Below are positions 33,775-40,230 of a stretch of DNA of 40,230 bases, one piece after another. A model generated the notes under the pieces. It was not told the DNA's origin. It ran no database searches and worked only from the letters and a program-made list of their open reading frames with translations. The DNA is taken from NCBI GenBank assembly GCA_945868305.1, contig CAMBKU010000020.1:1-40230 (forward strand), given 5' to 3'. A program made the translations under genes and the position numbers. Within the stretch, counting starts at the first letter, position 1. Each line of letters begins with the position of its first letter. The DNA comes from an uncultured Lachnospiraceae bacterium (GTDB taxonomy: Bacteria > Bacillota > Clostridia > Lachnospirales > Lachnospiraceae).

Positions 33775-34815
33775 TTGAAAAATTACGAACATCATATTAC
33801 AAAAAGCATACGTTCTTTATATAAAAGACGGCTCCCAGCCCCTGCCATTTACCTGGCGTTGTTACTTTTTATCTGGTTTTATTTCGGTATGTCATCCGTC
33901 ATATTTCCATTAAAAATCAATGAATTCGATTCTTTAGAATCTCTGTATAGCCGCCACGGACGTTATGTCCAGACCACTTTAGAAGATTTGTATTTTACCG
34001 GATATACCAAAAGCGAATTTAGTCGCAACAAGGGATATTACTACTATACTATGCGGGATAACAATTGTATAATTGTGCTTTTATCCCCCTCTACCTGTGA
34101 AGAAGGTCTCCCTGAAATTGAGGAAGTGACCATCTCTGCCCGTATTCTGCGTGGCACATCCACCTATCAGAGTCTTTTGGAAAAACTGTCCAAAGACTTG
34201 AACTGGACAACAAGCGGAATACACGGACAGCTTTCTTCTTATTATTTAAGCGAACCGGATTTTAAACCACTAACCAACAATATTTTGCTTGGATTTCTGG
34301 CAATATCTGGACTTTATGCCTGCCTTAGCATTTTCAGTTTTGTTTTATACCTGATTTTTCCGCATCTTGCTCCTGCCTGCCGCCAGCTTGCCACTTTCGG
34401 AAAACCGAAAGAACTTCTTGCTCTGGCAGAAGAAGAACTTGCCACTCTGCCGCAACTTGCCACGGAGGATATGTTTATCACGGAACATTTTTTTATCGAG
34501 ACTTCAAATTATGGTATCGCCATTGTCCCGATTCAGCAAATTGTCTGGATTTACAAACACTCCACCCTGCATAAGTTTTTCTGGTACCATTTTAGTATAT
34601 CCTATACGCTGCATATCACTGCACGCCATCATGTATACATTCAGTGCCCCAAAAATATCAAATCCGATATTGACGGCATCATCGATTATCTTGCCGAAGC
34701 AAACCATGACATCCTGGTAGGCTTCAACGAAGAAAATCGAATTAAGGTCCAGAAAATACAGGGAAATCATTTACAGTTTGAAAAATTTCTTGCTCTGCTC
34801 AAGAAAAAATTTTAA
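33775..34815 (+). CDS. Two-segment membrane protein of unknown function
   Basis: A 346-residue protein whose family I do not recognise. An N-terminal basic stretch is followed by a membrane segment (YLALLLFIWFYFGMSSVIFP). A roughly 140-residue extracytoplasmic domain with several tyrosines (GYYYYTMRD) comes next, then a second membrane segment (ILLGFLAISGLYACLSIFSF), and a cytoplasmic C-terminal domain of about 160 residues with alternating beta pattern (FFIETSNYGIAIVPIQQIVWIY). I chose the TTG at 33775: GGAGG lies 7 bases upstream, and the promoter lies at 33698-33726. The earlier ATG at 33727 precedes the predicted transcription start. It is monocistronic with its own strong terminator. Confidence 0.7.
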   Translation: MKNYEHHITKSIRSLYKRRLPAPAIYLALLLFIWFYFGMSSVIFPLKINEFDSLESLYSRHGRYVQTTLEDLYFTGYTKSEFSRNKGYYYYTMRDNNCIIVLLSPSTCEEGLPEIEEVTISARILRGTSTYQSLLEKLSKDLNWTTSGIHGQLSSYYLSEPDFKPLTNNILLGFLAISGLYACLSIFSFVLYLIFPHLAPACRQLATFGKPKELLALAEEELATLPQLATEDMFITEHFFIETSNYGIAIVPIQQIVWIYKHSTLHKFFWYHFSISYTLHITARHHVYIQCPKNIKSDIDGIIDYLAEANHDILVGFNEENRIKVQKIQGNHLQFEKFLALLKKKF

Positions 34816-34868
34816 TTCTGTATGCCTGCAAAACTGTCTTCACCAATTCACTTTGAAAACATGGTAAC

Positions 34869-34909
34869 AAAAAGGGATGGAAAACCAAAATCCGTTTCCA
34901 TCCCTTTTT
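34869..34909. terminator. Bidirectional terminator
   Basis: AAAAAGGGATGGAAA (34869-34883) pairs perfectly with TTTCCATCCCTTTTT (34895-34909) across an 11-base loop. It serves the unknown membrane protein and the convergent DUF1002 gene. Confidence 0.95.
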
Positions 34910-34919
34910 ATCTCTATTT

Positions 34920-35939
34920 TTAGCCGAAAAGATTTCGGAAGAAATCAGAAATCGCCTTCCATATATTTGAAAAGAAATTTCCAATTCTAGAGCCGGTATC
35001 CGCAATAGTATTTAAACTATTTAACAGCTCCTGCGCTTTACCAATCGTATCTGCGTCCAAATCCAGTGTACTCAGCTTCAAAAGCAAATCAATAATCTGG
35101 TTTTTCTCATCATCCGTCAGCGAAATTCCGTATTCCTTGCAGGCTTCTTCTACTGCGTTTCGAATACCGTCCTCATCATCCAGACCATTTTCCACCATCT
35201 GCTGCTTCAAATAAGCGATCAGACTCTCCAAATCCTCTGCATCTACACTGGAAATACTGTCTTCCAGCCGTCCTGTTACAACCAGCTCATTTAAAGCACC
35301 GTCTATAATCTCCGCCGGTATTTCTTTCCCGGTCATCTCCGAATATGCTTTAAAAATACCTACCAGAGCTGCTGTCCCGGAAATAGAAGTCGGTCCTGCC
35401 ACTACAATATCTGCATCGGTAATTCCCGCTGTTGCACACGCATTCTGATACATTCCCTCCGTACAAAAGGATATATTCTTTGTTGTAATATTGAGTCCGC
35501 TTCCTTTGTCCTTCTGAACAATAACCACCGAAGATAATGATTTAGAACCAATCTCACTGGATGCTATATAAGAATCCAGATAGGAATGCTCCTCTGCATT
35601 CGTAACATACACAACATCATACTGATCCAGTTGTCCTGCGTCCACTCCCATTAGGGAGAGCACCGTTGCTTGCTGTGCTTCACTCAGATCTGATCCCAGT
35701 GCCAGATACGGTTTATCAGCTGCTGTGATTTCGTCTGTCCCTTTGCTGTCACTATTCGTCACTGCTGCATCCCCTGCGGCATCATCTGTATCCGCCGTAT
35801 TCTCAGGTGTCTCCTGAACAATTGTCCCGCTAACTGTGTTCGTATCCTCACTGGTCTCACTTGCACCTACCGTAACCGTTGAAGATAACATCGTTGCGGC
35901 AAGCAGTACACTGACAAGTGGCTTTGCTAATCTCTTCAT
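34920..35939 (-). CDS. Secreted DUF1002 protein
   Basis: A 339-residue protein with an N-terminal signal peptide (about residues 1-26, ending VGASE). A low-complexity Asp/Thr/Glu-rich linker runs to about residue 70. The DUF1002 domain (PF06207) follows, with YDVVYVTNAEEHSYLDSYI, GTAALVGIFKAYSEMTGKEI and several Asp-rich helices. The domain is common in Firmicutes and its role is unknown. The ATG at 35939 follows a strong AAGGAGG site. It has its own promoter in the short gap after the hydrolase gene, and a strong terminator follows. Confidence 0.9.
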   Translation of the reverse strand: MKRLAKPLVSVLLAATMLSSTVTVGASETSEDTNTVSGTIVQETPENTADTDDAAGDAAVTNSDSKGTDEITAADKPYLALGSDLSEAQQATVLSLMGVDAGQLDQYDVVYVTNAEEHSYLDSYIASSEIGSKSLSSVVIVQKDKGSGLNITTKNISFCTEGMYQNACATAGITDADIVVAGPTSISGTAALVGIFKAYSEMTGKEIPAEIIDGALNELVVTGRLEDSISSVDAEDLESLIAYLKQQMVENGLDDEDGIRNAVEEACKEYGISLTDDEKNQIIDLLLKLSTLDLDADTIGKAQELLNSLNTIADTGSRIGNFFSNIWKAISDFFRNLFG

Positions 35940-35981
35940 TTTGTTCCTCCTTGGATACTAACCCCATTTTCAATATAGAGT

Positions 35982-36010
35982 ATTGTGCCATAAAACGTTG
36001 CTTTTGTCAA
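35982..36010 (-). promoter_or_regulatory. Promoter of the DUF1002 gene
   Basis: Minus-strand TTGACA (36010-36005), a 17-base spacer and CACAAT (35987-35982), with TGG directly before the -10. Confidence 0.8.
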
Positions 36011-36014
36011 AAGC

Positions 36015-36953
36015 CTAAGCCAGATGCACATTGAGCCAGGAAGCAATATCATGATAAACTTGCTCTTTATCTGTTTCATTCAGGATTTCATGCCGGTCAT
36101 TTTTATAGAGTTTACAGGTCACATCCTCTATACCGGCATCCTGATATTTCTGATAAACATATTTCACACCTTCACCCAGATTTCCCACTGGATCATCCTC
36201 TCCTGCAACCAGAAACAGCGGCAGAGATTTCGGCATTTTTTCAATATTTTCCGGTTGATTGTCGAAATAGACCGCTTCAAACAATCCCATGTACGCATTA
36301 AGTGAAAACGTAAAAGTACATTTCGGATTGGAATAATATTCCTTTACAATCTCTGGATCCTTGGAAAGCCAACTGTTGTGGACATCTACCCCGGTCAGAT
36401 CATAACGTTTGTAAGGTTTGCCGAAGGTCAGCTTCCGTATCAGGCTGCTGTGATATTTCCAGCCATGAAATTTCGCGACAACGGATGTCACCCACATACC
36501 AAACTTCACCTGATTATCCGGAATATACCCTGTTCCCATGATAATAGCTCCTACAAGTCCTTCTCCGTGCAAAGCCAGATACTTTCGGAGCATATATGAA
36601 CCCATGCTGTGTCCCAACATAAAATACGGTTTGCCCGGATTTTCCTGTTCCACCATTCTACGAAGTGTATGCATATCCTCCACCACCGTATCGCTGGGAT
36701 GCTCTGCAAAGTAGCCCCAATCTTCCTTTGTCGTCACCGACTCACCATGTCCGAGATGGTCATGCCCTACCACCAGATAGCCCTGTGACGCCATATATTC
36801 TGCAAAAGGCGTATATCTTTCTATGTATTCAATCATTCCGTGGGTAATCTGCAAAACCGCCTTATACTCGCCAGAATCCGGCAACCAGCGCACCGCATGA
36901 ATCTGTGTTTTTCCATCCTTTGATAAAAAAGAAAAATTTTCCTGTCTTACCAT
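36015..36953 (-). CDS. Alpha/beta hydrolase (lysophospholipase/monoacylglycerol lipase-like)
   Basis: A 312-residue cytoplasmic hydrolase of the Hydrolase_4 (PF12146) group. The nucleophile elbow is GHSMGSYM (S116), and HGMIEYIERYTPFAEYMASQGY and GHDHLGHGES are characteristic of lysophospholipase/monoglyceride-lipase-like proteins. The acid is probably the aspartate in VAGEDDPVGNLG and the base the histidine in KNDRHEILNE. The substrate is unknown. ATG at 36953 follows AGGAGG. It is 34 bases after recJ and is probably the last gene of a truA-recJ-hydrolase unit. Confidence 0.88.
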   Translation of the reverse strand: MVRQENFSFLSKDGKTQIHAVRWLPDSGEYKAVLQITHGMIEYIERYTPFAEYMASQGYLVVGHDHLGHGESVTTKEDWGYFAEHPSDTVVEDMHTLRRMVEQENPGKPYFMLGHSMGSYMLRKYLALHGEGLVGAIIMGTGYIPDNQVKFGMWVTSVVAKFHGWKYHSSLIRKLTFGKPYKRYDLTGVDVHNSWLSKDPEIVKEYYSNPKCTFTFSLNAYMGLFEAVYFDNQPENIEKMPKSLPLFLVAGEDDPVGNLGEGVKYVYQKYQDAGIEDVTCKLYKNDRHEILNETDKEQVYHDIASWLNVHLA

Positions 36954-36987
36954 AGTTTTATCCTCCTGTCTCTTAATAATATATAAA

Positions 36988-38751
36988 TCAACGGTATCTC
37001 TGTACTACTGCCTGAATACTCCTTATCCCGTTATACTCATTAATCTTCGGATAATAGACGATTGAAAGTACTACTTTGTTTTCCCTTCCCACTTTCATCT
37101 TCTCCACTTCCCCTTCTCCAAATTTTTCTGCTGTATATGCAAAAAACTCCTCAGGCTCACCAAAATGAACCCCCTGCATCTGCCTTCCGTCCTCCGTAAT
37201 AAGGTCAAGCCTGAGGACATTTGCATTTTTACCGACAACCCGGGCAGAACGCACTGAAATATTTCTTGCAGCAAAAACCGGTTTTTCATTTGCCTTTCCA
37301 AAAGGTTCTAAAAGCTCCAGCTGTTCGATCAACTGCTCCGTAATATAGGACAGAGGCATCGGCACATCAATCTCCACCACTGGAACAAAATCCTGCTCTG
37401 TTAAAGCACAATTCTCATTCATACGCCGGATAAACTCTCCCACATTCTCCTTCTTTAGAGAAAGGCCTGCTGCCATAGGGTGTCCGCCGAATTTCAAGAA
37501 CAAATCCTTGCATTTTGTCATTTCCTCATACATAGAATAAGAAGAAATGGAACGCCCAGAGCCCTTTACCCCCTCCTCGCTGTCTGTCAAAACAAACGCC
37601 GGATGGTTGTACTGCTCTCTGATTCTTCCTGCAATAATTCCAGCCAGACTCTCATGACAATCCGGAAGATAAAGAATCATAACCTTTTCCTGTTCCAGCC
37701 CTTCCTTTTTAATTTTAGCACAGGCTTCCTCCACGCCTTTTTTTGTCATATCCTTTCTGCTATCATTTAATGCAATCAAATCTGAGGCACAAACAGACGC
37801 TGTCTTTTCATCTTCTGCCAAAAGAAGTTCCAAAGAACGCTTTGCCGTGTCCAGTCTGCCGCTGGCATTTAAACACGGTCCCAGAACAAAACCAATATGA
37901 TAAGCTTTTATCTGCTCCGGTCTTAAATTGTTTTGCAAAATCAATGCGCGCATCCCCAAATTTTTCGTATGATGCAACCGCTTCAATCCAAGACGCACAA
38001 TCAAGCGGTTTTCTCCGGTCAAATCCACCACGTCACCCACCGTTGCAAAGGCTGCATTTTCCAAAAATTCATCTGCTTCCACAGCCGGAATCCCGCTTTT
38101 TTCATACAATACCTGTATGAATTTCCAGGCAATTGCCGCACCGCAAAGCATTTTATAAGGATATGGGCACTCTGTCTGATGCGGATTTACGATAGCATCC
38201 GCTTCACTTTTTAAATATCGCTTCGCTCCATTTTCTTCCTCAAAGGGAATATCGTGGTGATCTGTCACAACCACTGTAAGACCTTTCGACTTTGCATAAG
38301 CAATCGCATCCAGGGCGGCAATTCCGTTATCACAGGTTAAAATAGTGTCAACGCCATCTTCTTTTGCCTGCCGAATCAAATTTTCATTAATACCGTATCC
38401 ATCCTTTAAACGGTCCGGTATCTTTACGCTCACCGCCCCTCCTACGCGGCGCAGCCCTTTTAACAATATGTAAGTCGCACTGATTCCATCAATATCATAA
38501 TCCCCGATAATTCGAATCTGTTTTCCTTCTTTTATTTTATCAGAAATAATTTGGACCGCTTTTTCCATATCAAGCATTTGTCTCGGATCATGAAATTCGC
38601 TCTCGTCGCCATATAGATATGTTCTTATCTCCTCCATACCTACAACATCACGGTTACGGATAATGCGGGCAATCACAGGATCAACAGAAAATTGTTCCCC
38701 GATCCCCCGAAAATCTGCCCCTTTTCGTATTTCCATCCATCTTTCAGTCAT
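36988..38751 (-). CDS. recJ: Single-stranded-DNA-specific exonuclease RecJ
   Basis: A 587-residue 5'-3' single-strand exonuclease of the DHH family. The metal-binding motifs are IIGDYDIDGISATYIL (about residues 80-95), the DHH in VTDHHDIP (D164-H166), and GPCLNASGRLDTA, while the DHHA1-type GGHPMAAGLSL lies in the C-terminal half. It is involved in recombination and mismatch/base-excision repair. The ATG at 38751 lies 8 bases inside truA, giving overlapping frames and probable coupling; GAGG lies upstream. The length is typical of Firmicute RecJ proteins that lack the long C-terminal extension. Confidence 0.95.
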   Translation of the reverse strand: MTERWMEIRKGADFRGIGEQFSVDPVIARIIRNRDVVGMEEIRTYLYGDESEFHDPRQMLDMEKAVQIISDKIKEGKQIRIIGDYDIDGISATYILLKGLRRVGGAVSVKIPDRLKDGYGINENLIRQAKEDGVDTILTCDNGIAALDAIAYAKSKGLTVVVTDHHDIPFEEENGAKRYLKSEADAIVNPHQTECPYPYKMLCGAAIAWKFIQVLYEKSGIPAVEADEFLENAAFATVGDVVDLTGENRLIVRLGLKRLHHTKNLGMRALILQNNLRPEQIKAYHIGFVLGPCLNASGRLDTAKRSLELLLAEDEKTASVCASDLIALNDSRKDMTKKGVEEACAKIKKEGLEQEKVMILYLPDCHESLAGIIAGRIREQYNHPAFVLTDSEEGVKGSGRSISSYSMYEEMTKCKDLFLKFGGHPMAAGLSLKKENVGEFIRRMNENCALTEQDFVPVVEIDVPMPLSYITEQLIEQLELLEPFGKANEKPVFAARNISVRSARVVGKNANVLRLDLITEDGRQMQGVHFGEPEEFFAYTAEKFGEGEVEKMKVGRENKVVLSIVYYPKINEYNGIRSIQAVVQRYR

Positions 38752-39484
38752 AATTCACCTCAACAAGCGCAAGTCCCTTCGGAGAAACCGTATACCCCGC
38801 CTGTGTTCTGTCCTTTTGCTCTAATGTTTCTTTTACGGAATCTGCTTCCCGTTTTCCAAGTCCAACCTCTATGAGCGTTCCTGTGATAATTCGTACCATA
38901 TTTTGCAAAAATCCGTTTCCAGTAATAGAAATCTGCACCTCGTCACCTTTTTTTGTAATATCAATTCCCATAATCGTGCGCACCGTGGATTTCTTCATTT
39001 TCCGATTTCCACAAAATGCCATGAAATCATGGGTTCCTATCAGAAAAGCCGCCGCTTCCCTCATTTTTTCCAATTCCAGTTTCTCCGGAATGACCTCTAC
39101 ACACTTCCGCTCAAAGACATCCGCCTTCGCTCCGTTCCAAATACGGTACCGATAGGTCTTTGAAACCGCATTCAGACGACTATGAAACCGAAGTGGTACT
39201 TCCTCAATGGAAAGTACCCGTATATCCTCCGGCAGATATTCATTTAGATAGAGAAAAATCTCACTTTCCCCAAAATGCTCCTCCAGTTTAAAGTTTGCAA
39301 CCTGTGCCAGAGCATGTACACCTGCGTCCGTCCTTCCGGAACCATGTACCTCCACCGGATGTCCCGCCATCCGTTTTAAAATAGCCTCTATCTTCCCCTG
39401 TATCGTCATGTCTGTATTTTTCTGCACCTGCCAGCCTTTATAACGGCTGCCGTCATACTGCAGGATAATTTTGTAATTTTTCAT
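38744..39484 (-). CDS. truA: tRNA pseudouridine(38-40) synthase
   Basis: A 246-residue enzyme that modifies the anticodon stem-loop of tRNA. It begins MKNYKIILQYDGSRYKGWQ and has the catalytic aspartate in GSGRTDAGVHALAQV (D53). Later TruA motifs such as FMAFCG and GNGFLQNMVRIITG are present. I chose the ATG at 39484: AAAGGA lies upstream, and the 10 further residues of the longer frame do not belong to the family. It is first in the truA-recJ-hydrolase unit, behind an extended -10 promoter (TGG then TATACT, 39534-39529). Confidence 0.95.
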   Translation of the reverse strand: MKNYKIILQYDGSRYKGWQVQKNTDMTIQGKIEAILKRMAGHPVEVHGSGRTDAGVHALAQVANFKLEEHFGESEIFLYLNEYLPEDIRVLSIEEVPLRFHSRLNAVSKTYRYRIWNGAKADVFERKCVEVIPEKLELEKMREAAAFLIGTHDFMAFCGNRKMKKSTVRTIMGIDITKKGDEVQISITGNGFLQNMVRIITGTLIEVGLGKREADSVKETLEQKDRTQAGYTVSPKGLALVEVNYD

Positions 39485-39528
39485 GTTCCATCCTTTCCTG
39501 CACTTTAAAACCATCCTTTTGTGTGGCT

Positions 39529-39534
39529 AGTATA
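39529..39534 (-). promoter_or_regulatory. Extended -10 promoter of truA-recJ
   Basis: Minus-strand TATACT preceded by TGG. No good -35 is visible at 17-base spacing; a TTGACT lies too far upstream. Confidence 0.5.
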
Positions 39535-39643
39535 CCATAAAAATCGTTTTTCTGCCACCAGTCAATCTATATGGGATAAGAGCACCGGCAAGCTCTTTTT
39601 TGTTTTACCGCCTTTTTACAGAACCTGCCGGCTTTTCATTCAC

Positions 39644-40230
39644 TTATACCAGCTCCGCAATTCTTGAAACCCCTACATAAATTTCCGAAATCCGAAACCA
39701 GGTCGGGAAATCCACAACACCAGTCACAGGAAGCCCAAATACGGACTGGAATACCTCCACCGCATGCTCTGTTCCCGGCCCGTAAATACCATCCACCGCC
39801 ACAGTCGGAATTGCCGGATAGTTCTGCGCAATCCGGTTTAACTGTTCCTGAATCGTCCGGACCTTGGTACCGCTGGAACCCAGTTCCAGGTTGTAGCCCG
39901 GCCAGGAAGACGGAATACCGGAAATTTCTTCCGCTACATTGATATACATATCGTTTCCATAATAATAACGCAGGATTTCTATGGCAGAATAATTCTGATC
40001 TCCCAGATATTTGCTCCCCCATTGTGTCATCCAGCCACTGCAGGTCACCCGTTCTCCGTCACAATATTGCGTAAGAATCGGCTGTCTTACATTTGGTCGG
40101 GACAGATAATTTTCAAACATTTCATCCACCACTCTGGATATGTTGGAATAAATGTTTCTGCCATAGACAAACTTATGGTCATAGGCTGTAGAGGATGTAA
40201 TGGTGTAATTATAACCTTTGTTTCGGTACC
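39644..40230 (-). CDS. SpoIID-like/peptidoglycan-binding protein, C-terminal part (cut by window edge)
   Basis: The minus-strand frame is open from the right edge (first codon 40228-40226) to TAA at 39644, giving 195 residues. A GTG at 40132 is only an internal codon. The first half resembles the end of a SpoIID-type domain: TCSGWMTQWGSKYLGDQ, then YSAIEILRYYYGNDMYI. The second half is a PG_binding_1 repeat: LELGSSGTKVRTIQEQLN and VDGIYGPGTEHAVEVFQ, ending near FPTWFRI. Such proteins bind or cleave cell-wall glycan and often act in sporulation or cell-wall remodelling. The N-terminus is missing, so signal peptide and full domain layout cannot be judged. Confidence 0.8.
   Translation of the reverse strand, partial: YRNKGYNYTITSSTAYDHKFVYGRNIYSNISRVVDEMFENYLSRPNVRQPILTQYCDGERVTCSGWMTQWGSKYLGDQNYSAIEILRYYYGNDMYINVAEEISGIPSSWPGYNLELGSSGTKVRTIQEQLNRIAQNYPAIPTVAVDGIYGPGTEHAVEVFQSVFGLPVTGVVDFPTWFRISEIYVGVSRIAELV

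Overview
The window reads as chromosomal DNA of an anaerobic gut-type Firmicute, most likely a Lachnospiraceae member. This is inferred from moderate-to-low GC, strong AGGAGG ribosome binding sites, frequent TTG/GTG starts, lipoprotein sugar-binding proteins without a local ABC ATPase, a yjdF-type riboswitch and a DUF1002 protein. No sequence search was run. Almost all genes look intact and are packed into short operons separated by clear intrinsic terminators. I see no mobile element, tRNA, rRNA or CRISPR array.

Layout. 1-7.0 kb is a housekeeping and accessory mix: the end of an unidentified gene, an ECF transporter S component, an ABC-class ATPase (PF09818-like), a YjdF protein behind a well-formed yjdF riboswitch, lgt, and a minus-strand set of two PLP aminotransferases (one HisC-like) plus a COG2426 membrane protein whose end overlaps lgt tail to tail.

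7.0-28.2 kb is a large galactoside/galactan utilisation region. It contains galT and galK (Leloir pathway), an endo-galactanase (GH53) without a signal peptide, a 72-residue zinc ribbon, a 610-residue protein I cannot place, and a GanSPQ-like importer (binding lipoprotein and two permeases). A LacI-type regulator is divergent from a GH42 beta-galactosidase. A second regulon follows: AraC-type regulator, binding lipoprotein, two permeases and a GH2 beta-galactosidase. Four near-identical CAANCGNTTG-type operators mark the LacI regulon. Three other promoters carry direct repeats of the kind activators bind. The likely flow is uptake of galacto-oligosaccharides, cytoplasmic cleavage by GH53, GH42 and GH2, and galactose entry through GalK and GalT. 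galE and a phosphoglucomutase are not in the window.

28.2-40.2 kb returns to general functions: an L,D-transpeptidase, a PAP2 membrane phosphatase, NAD synthetase, Hsp33, an unidentified membrane protein, a secreted DUF1002 protein, an alpha/beta hydrolase, recJ, truA, and the C-terminal part of a SpoIID-like/peptidoglycan-binding protein cut by the window edge.

The most promising undescribed item is the 610-residue protein with its partner zinc ribbon inside the galactan locus. The regulatory layer (operators, spaced direct repeats, large intercistronic hairpins) is also worth checking.
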